Shown: positions 18,436-27,413, counted from the first letter of the stretch. The stretch is DNA of 64,000 nt from Salinibaculum sp. SYNS191 (GCF_037338445.1 NZ_CP147838.1:1736001-1800000), one strand, 5' to 3'. The notes: generated by a model not told the origin, from the sequence alone. Numbers and translations are program-made.

Positions 18436-18954
18436 TTATTGCACGTCTGTCACGGCCGCCAGCAGGTCGCGCAGCGCCTGCCGAACGACCTGCTCGCGGA
18501 CCGCGTCCCGCGAGCCCTCGAACGTGTAGCGCTCGACGGTCGCCCCGGACTCGCCCGACTCCCAGGGGGCGGCCTCGGCGACGCCGACGAAGGCAGTGCC
18601 GACCGGGCGCTCGTCGCTGCCCCCGCCGGGGCCGGCGATAGCGGCAGTAGCGAGTCCCCAGTCGGTCCGCGCGCGGTCCCGCGCGGCGCGGGCCATCGCC
18701 TCGACGGTCGGCGCGCTCACTGCGCCGTACTCGTCCAGCGTCTCGCGGGGGACGGCCAGTTCCTCCCGCAGCGAGTCGTAGGCGTAGGTGACGTACCCGC
18801 GGTCGAGGTACGCGCTCGCGCCGGGCGGGGCGGTCAACAGGGCGGTGACGAGGCCGCCGGTCGCCGCCTCGGCGACGGCCACCGTCTCGCCGGCTTCGCG
18901 GAGCGCGTCGCCGACGCGGCGCTCGATGGGCGGGTCATCTGCGTCGTCGTCCAT
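18436..18954 (-). CDS. CinA C-terminal domain protein, nicotinamide-nucleotide amidohydrolase
   Basis: A 172-residue single-domain protein of the CinA-C/PncC family. It shows VAVAEAATGGLVTALLTAPPG with the Ser/Thr-rich active loop, YVTYAYDSLREELAV, and GLATAAIAGPGGGSDERPVG, the characteristic GPGG strand. Family members deamidate nicotinamide mononucleotide in NAD recycling. The CinA N-terminal molybdopterin-binding-like domain is absent, as in E. coli PncC. The canonical catalytic Ser in AESCTGG is AEAATGG here, a deviation that could weaken activity. The ATG at 18954 begins just before the acidic N terminus. Confidence 0.8.
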   Translation of the reverse strand: MDDDADDPPIERRVGDALREAGETVAVAEAATGGLVTALLTAPPGASAYLDRGYVTYAYDSLREELAVPRETLDEYGAVSAPTVEAMARAARDRARTDWGLATAAIAGPGGGSDERPVGTAFVGVAEAAPWESGESGATVERYTFEGSRDAVREQVVRQALRDLLAAVTDVQ

Positions 18955-19029
18955 GTGCGAACATGGGACGAGGGGCGCAAAAAGCCACGGACAGAAAGAG
19001 ACAGGTAGCAGCGGCCACCAGCGGCCGGT

Positions 19030-20148
19030 ATGGACTACGAGACGCCGCAGTTCTTCCGCGTCATCCAGTACGCGGCCCGCGCCGACCGCGACGTGGTGGA
19101 CATGGTCAGCGGCAGCCCCGACTGGGACCCGCCCGACGCGCTCCGCGAGGGACTCCACGCCTACGCCGACGCCGACCCCGACGAGTTCCAGTACCCGCCC
19201 AGCGTCGGGCTCAAAGAACTACGAGAAGAAATCGCCCAGCGCCGCGGCGTCGACCGGAGCCGCGTGGTCGTCACCAACGGCACCGGCGAGGCCAACCACC
19301 TCGCGATGGCCGGCGGCCTGGAGGCGATGTCCGGCGACGAAATCCTCCTGGCCGACCCGGTCTACCCCTACTACGCCGGCCGGGTGAACTTCCTCGGCGC
19401 GGACCTCGCCTTCGCACCGGTCGCCGAGGACGGTCACCTCGACCCCGACACGGTCCGCGAGCGCGCCAGCGAGGACACCGCGGTCATCGTCGTCAACTCG
19501 CCGAACAACCCGATGGGCGTCACCTACGACGCGGAGACGATGGCGGAACTGGTCGCCGTCGCCGAAGAACACGACGCCCTGCTCGTCAGCGACGAGGTGT
19601 ACGACCACTTCGATTACTCGGGTCGGTTCGCGTCGGCGCTGTCGGTCGACTCCGACCACTACGTCGCCACCAACGCCGTCTCGAAGTCGATGGCCATCAC
19701 CGGGTGGCGGGTGGGCTACGCCGTCTTCCCGGACCCCGACGGCCCCCACGGTGACCTGCTCGACACCGCCCGGACGCGACACATGCTGACGAACGTGACC
19801 GGCTCCCGGCCCGCGCAGGCGGCCGTCCTCCACGCACTGCGGAACACCGGCCCGGAGTACTACGAGGGCGTGCGGTCGCTGCTCGAAGCGCGCATCGACA
19901 CCTTCACCGACGCGCTGGACGCCGCGGGCGCGGCGTACACCGACCCCGAGGGCGCGTTCTACGTGATGGCCCGGTTCCCCGACTTCCCGGGGACCTTCGA
20001 GAACGTGGAACGGCTCATCGACGAAGGCGGCGTCGCGGGGATGCCCGGCGAGGCGTTCGGCGAGGCCCGCGCAGACTGGATTCGCTTCTCGCTGACGACC
20101 GACCGCGTGGAGACGGCCGCACAGCGGCTGGTCGACTTCTTCGCGTGA
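19030..20148 (+). CDS. Class I/II PLP-dependent aminotransferase
   Basis: A 372-residue fold-type I aminotransferase. Motifs are SGSPDWDPP near the N terminus, YPPSVGLKELREEIA, NGTGEANHLAM, VNSPNNPMGVTYDAE, SDEVYDHFDYS (PLP-contacting Asp) and NAVSKSMAITGWRVGYAV with the Schiff-base Lys near residue 219. RFSLTTD at the end provides the carboxylate-binding Arg. It belongs with aspartate or aromatic aminotransferase-like enzymes; the amino acid specificity cannot be read. The gene is divergent from the CinA-like gene and followed by the XPD helicase after 50 bases. Confidence 0.88.
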   Translation: MDYETPQFFRVIQYAARADRDVVDMVSGSPDWDPPDALREGLHAYADADPDEFQYPPSVGLKELREEIAQRRGVDRSRVVVTNGTGEANHLAMAGGLEAMSGDEILLADPVYPYYAGRVNFLGADLAFAPVAEDGHLDPDTVRERASEDTAVIVVNSPNNPMGVTYDAETMAELVAVAEEHDALLVSDEVYDHFDYSGRFASALSVDSDHYVATNAVSKSMAITGWRVGYAVFPDPDGPHGDLLDTARTRHMLTNVTGSRPAQAAVLHALRNTGPEYYEGVRSLLEARIDTFTDALDAAGAAYTDPEGAFYVMARFPDFPGTFENVERLIDEGGVAGMPGEAFGEARADWIRFSLTTDRVETAAQRLVDFFA

Positions 20149-20198
20149 CCGGGGTCACATCCGTACGTTCAAAGGTGAGCGCGACCCAGTACCCCTGA

Positions 20199-22610
20199 AT
20201 GGCCGACAGCGAGGTGACCGACCGGTGGCGCGACTTCTTCGGCTTCGAGGAGCCCTACGACAACCAGGCCGACGCCGTCGAGTCGGCGATACAGGTCGGG
20301 CGCGCGAACGGCTACCTCGCGATGGAGGGCCCCTGCGGGACCGGCAAGACCATGGCCGCGCTGACCGCCGGCGCGACGCTGGTCCGGGAGGGCGACTACG
20401 AGCGCATCGTCGTCGTCACGCCGGTCAAACAGCAGTTACAGCAGTTCGTCGACGACCTGCGGACGATGAACACGGGCCTGGAGGAGCCACTCCGTGGCAT
20501 CTCCCTGGTCGGCAAGCGGGACCTCTGTCCGTACGGCCGGGAGGGAGCCTTCCCCGAGGACGCGAGCACGCACGACCGCTGTGAAGACCTGCGCGAGAAC
20601 ACGGCGCGGCTGGTCGAGAGCGACCGCAAGAGCGACGACCGCGCAGTCGCCAGCACGGCCGTCGGCGGCGAGAGCGAGGAGATATGGTGGGACCCGCAAC
20701 GGGGCAGCGACCTCGCCAAACACGCCCGGCCGGACGGTCCCGGCCAGCAGACCTTCGAGGACGCACTGGCGACGGCCGGGGCGACCAGCCCCTATCGGAC
20801 CAGTCAGCCCAGCGCACCCGAAACGATGGTCGAGGGCGACGACACGCCGCTGTACTGCCCGTTCGAGGCCGACTGGTACGCCCGCAACAAGGGCTCGCCC
20901 GTCGACTTCGGGGTCGGCGAGAATCACGTCGTCACGGCCGAAGACTACCTGCCGGCGGCGACCGAGCGCGGCACCTGCCCCCACCGCGTGATGGGCGTCC
21001 TGCTGGAGGAGGCCGACGTGGTGGTCGGCAACTACAACCACCTGTTCGACCCCGACTCGCGGCCGCTGCTGGAGTCGATTCTCGACGAGCGTACCTTCGT
21101 CGTCGTCGACGAGGCCCACCGGCTGGAGGAGCGCGTGCGGGACCTGCTCTCGGACCGCGTCGGCCGTGCGACGCTCAAGCGGGCGCGAAACGACTGCCAG
21201 GCGTTGCTCTCCCGGGCGCGCCAGACGAGCGAGCACAAACAGCAGGTGGCGGACAGGCTGGCCAGCCACGACGTGCCCATCGAGGCCGTCGAGCGGGCAC
21301 GGGAGTTCTACGACGACGCGCTCACGTGGCTGGACGAACGCGTCGCGGACCACCTCACCCGGGAGTACGGCCCCGAGTGGCGCGGCGGCAACACCGGCGA
21401 CCTGCCCGACCGGACCGTCGAGGTGCCGCTGCGGGACCCGGAGACGGTCGAGCAGGACGAACTGACCGCGTGGGCCGAGCGGGAGGGGTACACCGGGGAC
21501 CTGTGGCGCTCGCTGCCCGCCGTCGGCGCGGCCGTCGAGGACACCATCGACGACCTCGGCCTGACGCGGACGCCCGTCTGCGCCGCGGTCGGCGTCATCG
21601 CCAAACGGTGGTGGGAGAAGGACCACGCCAGCTACCTCCGGGAGATAGAACTGGAGTACAGCCCGGCCGACGAGCGGAGCGCGGACCGACCCTGGCAGAC
21701 CCAGTACACCGCCGGGCTGGTCCTCTTCGAGTGCATGCCCGGGGACACCCTGAAGGACGTCTTCGCCGGGCTCGGCGGGGGAATCCTGATGAGCGCGACG
21801 CTGGAGCCGCTGGACGTCTTCGGGGAGGTGGCGGGCCTGGAGGCGCTGCGGCGGGCCGACCGGCCGGTCGTCGAGCGGACGTACACGCTCCCCTTTCCCG
21901 AGGAGAACCGTGCGAGCTGGCTCGTGGACGCGACGCCGTTCACCGCGCACAACCGCGGCGACCCCGCCGAGAACGCCGACCAGAAGACGTGGACGGCCAC
22001 GCGCGACGAGTACGCCCACGTGTTGCGGACGCTGGCGCGCTCGCCCGGGAACGTCCTCGTGGCGATGCCGAACTACCGCGAGGCGGCGTGGGCCGGCGAG
22101 TACCTCCGGGACGCCGTCGAGAAGCCGGTCCTGGTCGACGAGAGTTCCTCGAACGACGAGACGGAGGCGCTGAAACGGGAGTTCTTCGCCGGCGACGGGA
22201 AAGTGCTCGTGACGAGCACGCGCGGGACGCTGACGGAAGGCGTCGACTACGACGGGGACAAACTCCACTGCGCGGCCGTCGTGGGCGTCCCGCTGGTGAA
22301 CATCGGCTCGCCGCGCGTGCGAGCAGTGCGGCGCGCCTACGCCGACGCCTTCGGCGAGGACAGCGCCTTCGAGTACGCGCTGACCGTGCCGGCGGTCCGC
22401 CGCGCGCGCCAGACCATCGGGCGGGTCATCCGCGGCCACGAGGAAGTGGGGACGCGCGCGCTCGTCGGCCGGCGTTACACCGCGGGAGCGCGCCACAGCG
22501 TCCACGGCTACCTCTCGCCGGGCGAGCGCGAGGAGTTCGTCCGCCTCACGCCGGAGTTCCTGTCCGACCAGCAGGACCGATTCTGGGCGGACCAGCCGTC
22601 GCCGGAGTAG
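20199..22610 (+). CDS. XPD/Rad3-family DNA helicase with 4Fe-4S cluster
   Basis: A superfamily 2 5'-3' DNA helicase of 803 residues. It has Walker A EGPCGTGKTMAAL near residue 44, the DEAH box VVVDEAHRLEE near residue 302, and motif VI QTIGRVIRGHEEVG near residue 735. Four cysteines in the insertion after motif Ia (C110, C128, C220, C260) match the FeS-cluster site of archaeal XPD and DinG. The spacing between C128 and C220 is long because of a charged insertion, which explains the size above the usual 600-700 residues. It likely works in DNA repair. An XPB helicase and Bax1 are also in this window. Confidence 0.88.
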   Translation: MADSEVTDRWRDFFGFEEPYDNQADAVESAIQVGRANGYLAMEGPCGTGKTMAALTAGATLVREGDYERIVVVTPVKQQLQQFVDDLRTMNTGLEEPLRGISLVGKRDLCPYGREGAFPEDASTHDRCEDLRENTARLVESDRKSDDRAVASTAVGGESEEIWWDPQRGSDLAKHARPDGPGQQTFEDALATAGATSPYRTSQPSAPETMVEGDDTPLYCPFEADWYARNKGSPVDFGVGENHVVTAEDYLPAATERGTCPHRVMGVLLEEADVVVGNYNHLFDPDSRPLLESILDERTFVVVDEAHRLEERVRDLLSDRVGRATLKRARNDCQALLSRARQTSEHKQQVADRLASHDVPIEAVERAREFYDDALTWLDERVADHLTREYGPEWRGGNTGDLPDRTVEVPLRDPETVEQDELTAWAEREGYTGDLWRSLPAVGAAVEDTIDDLGLTRTPVCAAVGVIAKRWWEKDHASYLREIELEYSPADERSADRPWQTQYTAGLVLFECMPGDTLKDVFAGLGGGILMSATLEPLDVFGEVAGLEALRRADRPVVERTYTLPFPEENRASWLVDATPFTAHNRGDPAENADQKTWTATRDEYAHVLRTLARSPGNVLVAMPNYREAAWAGEYLRDAVEKPVLVDESSSNDETEALKREFFAGDGKVLVTSTRGTLTEGVDYDGDKLHCAAVVGVPLVNIGSPRVRAVRRAYADAFGEDSAFEYALTVPAVRRARQTIGRVIRGHEEVGTRALVGRRYTAGARHSVHGYLSPGEREEFVRLTPEFLSDQQDRFWADQPSPE

Positions 22611-22691
22611 GGTAGGAACTCCCTACCGTCTCCCGGCAAGGACGCCAGGACATCACAAAACATATTAGAGGAGGGACAAGCGGTACAATCG

Positions 22692-22847
22692 ATGCCGGTC
22701 TGTAACAACTGTGGCGGGTTCGTCACTGAGCGATACGTACGGGTGTTCACTCCGGAGGGATACGAAGGGCCGCGTGTCTGTCCGAACTGCGAAGACAAGC
22801 TCCGCGATGGCGCCGACGTCCGCGAGGCCCGGTCGTCCCGGTCGTAG
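22692..22847 (+). CDS. 51-residue zinc-finger microprotein
   Basis: The short ATG frame encodes PVCNNCGGFVTERYVRVF and later PRVCPNCEDKLRDG, so two CxxC knuckles are spaced 29 residues apart, a zinc-ribbon arrangement. Such very small CPxCG-type proteins are common and conserved in haloarchaea and are often implicated in regulation. An A/T-rich tract (caaaacatattag) about 30 bases upstream fits a TATA element for a nearly leaderless transcript. It is separate from XPD (81-base gap) and from the ArsA-like gene (51-base gap). Confidence 0.75.
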   Translation: MPVCNNCGGFVTERYVRVFTPEGYEGPRVCPNCEDKLRDGADVREARSSRS

Positions 22848-22898
22848 GCCGCTCGCTTTTTCGACGGGTACACATGCCCCCGCCAGCTACCCGTGGGC

Positions 22899-23912
22899 AT
22901 GAACCTCGAAGTCGAGGCCGTCGAGGACGTCGACGACGACGTCGTCCCGGCGGGCATCGACGCACCCGAGTACGTCCTCTACGGCGGGAAAGGCGGCGTC
23001 GGCAAGACCACGATGGCTGCGGCGACGGCACTCGCCAGCGCCCGCGACGGGACGGCGACGCTCGTCGTCTCGACGGACCCCGCACACTCCCTGTCGGACA
23101 CGCTCGACACCGACGTCCCGAGCGACCCGGCACAGATTCGCGACGACATCCCGCTCTACGCGGCCGAAATCGACCCCGAGGAGGCCCTCGCCGAGGGCCC
23201 CTTCGCCGGGGGCGGCGAAGACGGCAACCCCCTTGCTGGCCTGCTCGGCGGCGACGCCGCGAACCCGCTCGGCGGGTCGATGCCCGGCTCCGACGAGGCT
23301 GCCGCAATGCGCCTCCTGCTCGAGTACATGGACGACCCGCGCTTCGAGCGCGTCGTCGTCGACACCGCGCCGACGGGGCACACCCTCCGCTTGCTGGAAC
23401 TGCCGGAGATGCTGGACTCGATGGTCGGCAAACTGCTCTCGCTGCGCGAGCGCATGAGCGGCATGATGGAGGGGCTGCTCGGCGGGGCCGACGAGGAGGA
23501 GGGCATCGACAGCCTCCGGGAGTTCTCCGAGCGAATCGAGCAGTTCCGGACGGTGCTGCGGGACCCCGCGAAGACGGACTTCCGGGTCGTGTTAGTCCCC
23601 GAGGAACTGAGCGTCCGCGAGTCCGAGCGCCTGCTGGACAGACTCGGACAGTTCGGCGTCCCCGTCGGCACCGTCGTCGTGAACCGCGTCATGCAGGACC
23701 CCGGCGAGGTGGCGGACCTCGGCGAGGACATCGTCTCGCCGAACCACACGGACTGTGAGTTCTGCGAGCGGCGCTGGCAGGTCCAGCGGGGGGCGCTGGA
23801 CCGCTCGCAGGAGCTGTTCATGGGTCACGACGTGCGCCGCGTGCCGCTGTTCGCCGAGGAAGTGCAGGGCGAGCGGCTGCTGCGGATTGTGGCGGCGTGT
23901 CTAGAGGAGTAG
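22899..23912 (+). CDS. ArsA/Get3-type P-loop ATPase
   Basis: A 337-residue deviant Walker A ATPase. It shows YGGKGGVGKTTMAAA near residue 30, the switch I loop VSTDPAHSLSDTL, the switch II VVDTAPTGHTLRLLELP, and the A-loop-like VVVNRVM. A CEFCERRW motif near residue 285 provides a CxxC like that of Get3, which zinc bridges in the dimer. A gap/Gly/Asp-rich stretch (residues 90-125) separates the halves. Archaeal members are proposed to chaperone tail-anchored membrane proteins; arsenite transport is less likely because no arsB lies nearby. A GTG two codons upstream (22893) is an alternative start. Confidence 0.83.
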   Translation: MNLEVEAVEDVDDDVVPAGIDAPEYVLYGGKGGVGKTTMAAATALASARDGTATLVVSTDPAHSLSDTLDTDVPSDPAQIRDDIPLYAAEIDPEEALAEGPFAGGGEDGNPLAGLLGGDAANPLGGSMPGSDEAAAMRLLLEYMDDPRFERVVVDTAPTGHTLRLLELPEMLDSMVGKLLSLRERMSGMMEGLLGGADEEEGIDSLREFSERIEQFRTVLRDPAKTDFRVVLVPEELSVRESERLLDRLGQFGVPVGTVVVNRVMQDPGEVADLGEDIVSPNHTDCEFCERRWQVQRGALDRSQELFMGHDVRRVPLFAEEVQGERLLRIVAACLEE

Positions 23913-23932
23913 CGTGCTGCTGAGCGGAGCGA

Positions 23933-23986
23933 AGAACCTCCGAAAGTGAGCGGGGAGCGAGAGCGACCCGCGAGTAGGGAGGTTCT
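23933..23986. terminator. Inverted repeat between convergent arsA-like and SDR genes
   Basis: AGAACCTCC at 23933-23941 pairs perfectly with GGAGGTTCT at 23978-23986 around a 36-base loop of GAGCGA-type purine-rich sequence. The position between two converging genes suggests a bidirectional terminator or mRNA end structure. Confidence 0.4.
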
Positions 23987-24013
23987 GAGCGAAGCGACGA
24001 ATCTCGGACGGCC

Positions 24014-24844
24014 CTACAGGACTCTCCTGGCGAGCCGATAGAGCGTGTCGCGGACGCCGTCGGGGAGAAAGCGGCTGGCGAGCAGGAGCTTCGCGCCGCG
24101 GCCAACCGGGTAGCGGGCCTCGGGGTCGTCGACCTCCGCGGCGTCGTGGATGACCTGCGCGACGCGGTCGGGCGAGACGGCCAGCGGCGAGCGGCCGGCG
24201 ACGAAGGTGCCGTCCTCGACGAGTTCGTACACCCAGTCGTAGACCCGACGCCGCTCCAGGCCGTCCCGAATCTCCTCGTCCATCCGGTCGGAGAAGTCGG
24301 TCTCCACCGGGCCGGGTTCGACCAGTACCACCTCGACGTCGAAGCTCTCCACCTCGGACCGGAGGGCGTCGCTCATCGCCTCCAGCGCGAACTTCGAGGC
24401 GCTGTACGCGCCGCCGCCGGGGGTGACAAGCCGCCCGGAGAGGCTGGAGACGTTGACGATGGTCCCCTCCTCGCGGTCGCGCATGTGGGGCAGGACTGCG
24501 CGGACGAGTCGGTGAGGGCCGTAGACGTTCACGTCGAACTGCTTGTGGAGTTTGTCGGCGGGGATGTCCTCGACGGGGCCGTACTGGCCGTAGCCGGCGT
24601 TGTTGACCAGGCAGTCGATGCGGCCGTTCTGTTCCTCGATGATGCGGTCGACAACGCGGTCGATGTCCGACCCCTGGCGCACGTCGAGTTCGGCCGTCTC
24701 ACAGCCCGCCTCCGCGAGGTCGGCGATGTCGTCCTCGTCCCTGCTGGTGGCGTAGACCGTCCAGCCGTCGTCGTTGAAGTACTGGGCAGTCGCCCGCCCG
24801 ATACCGGAGGAGCACCCCGTGATGAGCACCGTCTCGTCTGTCAT
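24014..24844 (-). CDS. Short-chain dehydrogenase/reductase
   Basis: A 276-residue classical SDR. The cofactor motif is TGCSSGIGRATAQYF (TGxxxGIG) at residues 9-23. NNAGYGQYG, the catalytic Ser in NVSSLSGRLV, and Tyr-x3-Lys in YSASKFALE follow in order. VEPGPVETDF after the active site is typical of classical SDRs acting on retinol-like or steroid-like alcohols, but the substrate here is unknown. The ATG at 24844 puts the cofactor loop at the normal distance. It converges with the ArsA-like gene and ends about 100 bases from it. Confidence 0.88.
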   Translation of the reverse strand: MTDETVLITGCSSGIGRATAQYFNDDGWTVYATSRDEDDIADLAEAGCETAELDVRQGSDIDRVVDRIIEEQNGRIDCLVNNAGYGQYGPVEDIPADKLHKQFDVNVYGPHRLVRAVLPHMRDREEGTIVNVSSLSGRLVTPGGGAYSASKFALEAMSDALRSEVESFDVEVVLVEPGPVETDFSDRMDEEIRDGLERRRVYDWVYELVEDGTFVAGRSPLAVSPDRVAQVIHDAAEVDDPEARYPVGRGAKLLLASRFLPDGVRDTLYRLARRVL

Positions 24845-24923
24845 ACCGCCACCATCGACCGCATGACAGTTAAGCACCGGCGATACGTCCGAGCGATTGG
24901 CAGTGCGTGTTGACCTGTGAAAG

Positions 24924-25601
24924 TCACGCCCGGAAGTCCTCGGGTCGCACGATGATTACTTCAGTCGCATCCAACTGGCGAACGTCCTCAATCATATTGG
25001 CGACTCGTTCTTTTTGCTCAGGAAGATACCGTTCTTCAGGTGCGACTACCACCAGCCAGGACCGGCTAAGCCCCTCAATCGCTCGCTGGTATTCACGCAA
25101 CTGTGAGTAAGTCCGACTGAGTGACCCGGTACGATTTGCCAATTTGAACTCAATAAGATAATTTCGTGCGTCATGGTCGTGAGTCACGAGTAGGTCGACA
25201 CGGCGTCGCCCGAATGTCTCTTCCTGAATGACGGTATAAGGCTCGTCTTGGAATGCCATACGGAGCGCTTGCCAGGCCTCACTGGTAATCCACATCTCGT
25301 TGGCCTCTTTCCGGTTTGCCCCTTCCGAGAGTTCCAGATTATTGAGAGTCTCGCGGATGCGTGTGGTCACTTGCTTGGACTCGTTCGTAACTACCTCATC
25401 GCGGTAGGACTCCATCACCTGCTGGTAAGTCATCTGACCATTGTCAATACGATATTTGAGAGCGTCGTGAACCCGGTCACGAAACCCGGTCTTGTCCCCA
25501 TCGTAGCTACTAATGTCGAGATTGAACTCCCTGCGGAGATAGCGGAGTTCGTCTAACGTTAGAGGCGTCAGCAGCTGTTTGAGTGGCCCCGCTCGTGGCA
25601 T
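24924..25601 (-). CDS. Probable PD-(D/E)xK nuclease-fold protein, likely foreign
   Basis: A 225-residue protein with no family I recognise over its whole length. The C-terminal half has RRRVDLLVTHDHDARNYLIE followed by FKLANRTG, i.e. Asp, then Glu-x-Lys in a hydrophobic strand, the core of a PD-(D/E)xK nuclease site. Near residue 110 is EEANEMWITSEAWQ-like helical sequence (KEANEMWITSEAW). The N-terminal half may be a helical DNA-binding or oligomerisation segment. Base composition is clearly lower in GC than both neighbours (many AAT, ATA, TTG and CAA codons), which implies transfer. A TATA-like ctatatag near 25640 precedes the ATG. It stands alone, without methylase or partner. Confidence 0.65.
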   Translation of the reverse strand: MPRAGPLKQLLTPLTLDELRYLRREFNLDISSYDGDKTGFRDRVHDALKYRIDNGQMTYQQVMESYRDEVVTNESKQVTTRIRETLNNLELSEGANRKEANEMWITSEAWQALRMAFQDEPYTVIQEETFGRRRVDLLVTHDHDARNYLIEFKLANRTGSLSRTYSQLREYQRAIEGLSRSWLVVVAPEERYLPEQKERVANMIEDVRQLDATEVIIVRPEDFRA

Positions 25602-25671
25602 GGGCTCTTGTTCAAAAGAGTTCCAGATATTTGTTGCTATATAGTCATATTCAGCTGGGGCCGACCGTCTC

Positions 25672-26460
25672 TCACCCCGACCCCCGCTTAACCTCGTCGG
25701 CGTAGCTGTCGGCCAGCCGGGTCGGTTCCGGGAGTTTGTAGCCGGCACAGGTGCGTTCCACGACGTCGGCCGCAGTCTCGGCGCTCACGCGGTGGCCGGG
25801 GCTGACGTAGAGCGGATTAATATGCCGGGCCCCGGAGTCGTACTGCCGGGTCTGGACGGCGTAGCCGATGACGGTCCCGTCGGGCGCGGTCACGTCCGCG
25901 TCGGCCTCGATGGCGACGCGGGTGCCCTCGGGCAGCGGGTCGGCGAGTGACTCACGCGGGCGGCCACAGAGCAGGTTCTTCGCCACACCGACGGCAGGGG
26001 CGTCGACGGTGACGCCGATGTGCGTCGCCAGTCCGGCCTCCCGGAAGTGGATGCGGCCGCTGCCGTCGACCAGCAGGAGGTCGGGGTCGGTGTCGAGTTC
26101 GGAAAGCGCCGAGAGGATGGCCGCGCCCTCGCGGAAACTAAGCAGCCCCGGAATGTAGGGGATCTCGACCGGTTCGACGGCGTGGGCGCGCTCGACTACC
26201 TCGCCGTCCCGGAGGACGACGACGGCGCTGACCGCCTCGTCGTCGCGGAAGGCCTGGTCGACGCCGGCGACCAGCGGCGACGCACCGCCGAGGCGTCGCT
26301 GGCCGGCGTCGGTCTCCCGGTCGGCCACGCCGATGGCTGCCGGGTCGAAGTCGAAGTCGTCCGCGAAGACGGCCGCGTGGGCGATGTCTCGCTGGAGAGC
26401 TTCCATCTCCCCGCGCGACAGCGACGCGTCGGGGACGAACTCGGGGCGGACGACGTCCAT
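25672..26460 (-). CDS. nfi: Endonuclease V
   Basis: A deoxyinosine- and inosine-specific endonuclease, 262 residues. Family motifs are GVDQAFRDDEAVSAVVVLRD (catalytic Asp), PYIPGLLSFREGAAIL (the strand wedge PYIPG.L.FRE), LLLVDGSGRIHFREAGLATH (second catalytic Asp, normally DGxG) and VGVAKNLLCGRP with a conserved Lys. The C-terminal GHRVSAETAADVV also fits. It starts repair at deaminated adenine, relevant for GC-rich DNA at high temperature and salt. The start ATG shares one base with the rhomboid stop, so the two genes form a coupled pair read leftwards. Confidence 0.92.
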   Translation of the reverse strand: MDVVRPEFVPDASLSRGEMEALQRDIAHAAVFADDFDFDPAAIGVADRETDAGQRRLGGASPLVAGVDQAFRDDEAVSAVVVLRDGEVVERAHAVEPVEIPYIPGLLSFREGAAILSALSELDTDPDLLLVDGSGRIHFREAGLATHIGVTVDAPAVGVAKNLLCGRPRESLADPLPEGTRVAIEADADVTAPDGTVIGYAVQTRQYDSGARHINPLYVSPGHRVSAETAADVVERTCAGYKLPEPTRLADSYADEVKRGSG

Positions 26461-27413
26461 CAGAACGGGCCGCGGCCGCGACCCGGGCCGCCGGGACCGC
26501 CGGGTCCGCCCGGACCGGTGCCGAACTGGAGCTGGTTGGGAATCCGTATCCGGTCCTTGACGCGGTAGCCGTAGGCCAGGCCGATGGCAAGCCCGATGAG
26601 GTGGGCGGCGTTGGCGACGTTGCCGCCGGCGAGGCTCGGGCCGACGATGCCCAGGACGCTGATGAGGGCGTAGAAGCCGGTGACGACCCACAGCGGCACC
26701 GGGAGGATGAAGTAGATGTACACCCGGAGGCTGGGGTTGAGAATCGTCAGCACGCCCATGATTGCCAGCCCGGCACCGCTGGCCCCGAGGACGCCGCCGA
26801 ACCCGCCGGGGTTCTGAATCATCTGGATGGCGATCTGGCCGAGACCCGCGAGCGCGCCGCTGACGACGAACAGCGCGGCGAACTTCTTCGAGCCGATGTA
26901 GTCCTCGACCAGCTGGCCGAAAAAGTAGATGACGATGCTGTTGACCGCGATGTGACCGAAGCCGCCGTGGGAGAAGACCGAGGTGACCCACGTCCAGACG
27001 TACTCGGGGTGCTCCGCCGAGAGCACGAAGATAGCCCGCCACGTCGGGTCGACGGAGAAGACGAGCGGGTTCAGCGACCCCGTGAGCAGGAAGCCGACGA
27101 TGTACTGCAGAAGGAAGGTGACCCACATCAGGCCGAGGAAGACGAAGGTCATGTTGTTCCGGAAGTAGCCCAGCCAGCCGCCGGTCGAGGTGTCGACGCT
27201 GAAGCGGTCGGTCACCCCGCCGGAACTCGACCCGCCGGTCTCGACGGTCTCGTCGAAGCCGCTGTCGAAGACGGCCTCCGAGTCCCCCCAGTTCTCCAGC
27301 CCCGGACAGTCGTGTGCCTCCGGGAGTCGATGCTCGGCACAGTAGGTGCCGCCGCAGTGACGGCAGTGATACGGCATACTCTCTTCCTTGCCGCACACGT
27401 CACACTTCGACAT
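26460..27413 (-). CDS. Rhomboid intramembrane protease with N-terminal AN1-type zinc finger
   Basis: A 317-residue protein. Residues 1-40 (CDVCGKEESMPYHCRHCGG, then YCAEHRLPEAHDC) form an AN1-like zinc finger. Six or so membrane helices follow. Catalytic features are visible: FSHGGFGHIAVNS with the conserved His/Asn, GASGAGLAIMG with the nucleophilic Ser, and NAAHLIGLAIGLAYG with the base His. It should cleave membrane proteins within the bilayer. The C terminus is a Gly-Pro repeat tail (GPGGPGGPGGPGRGRG). The finger probably recruits substrates in the cytoplasm. Translation of endonuclease V is coupled to this gene by a one-base overlap. Confidence 0.9.
   Translation of the reverse strand: MSKCDVCGKEESMPYHCRHCGGTYCAEHRLPEAHDCPGLENWGDSEAVFDSGFDETVETGGSSSGGVTDRFSVDTSTGGWLGYFRNNMTFVFLGLMWVTFLLQYIVGFLLTGSLNPLVFSVDPTWRAIFVLSAEHPEYVWTWVTSVFSHGGFGHIAVNSIVIYFFGQLVEDYIGSKKFAALFVVSGALAGLGQIAIQMIQNPGGFGGVLGASGAGLAIMGVLTILNPSLRVYIYFILPVPLWVVTGFYALISVLGIVGPSLAGGNVANAAHLIGLAIGLAYGYRVKDRIRIPNQLQFGTGPGGPGGPGGPGRGRGPF

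Noticed and set aside
20436..22505. Long minus-strand frame opposite XPD
   Set aside because: The plus strand has all helicase motifs in order; the opposite frame has only Arg/Val/His-rich sequence.
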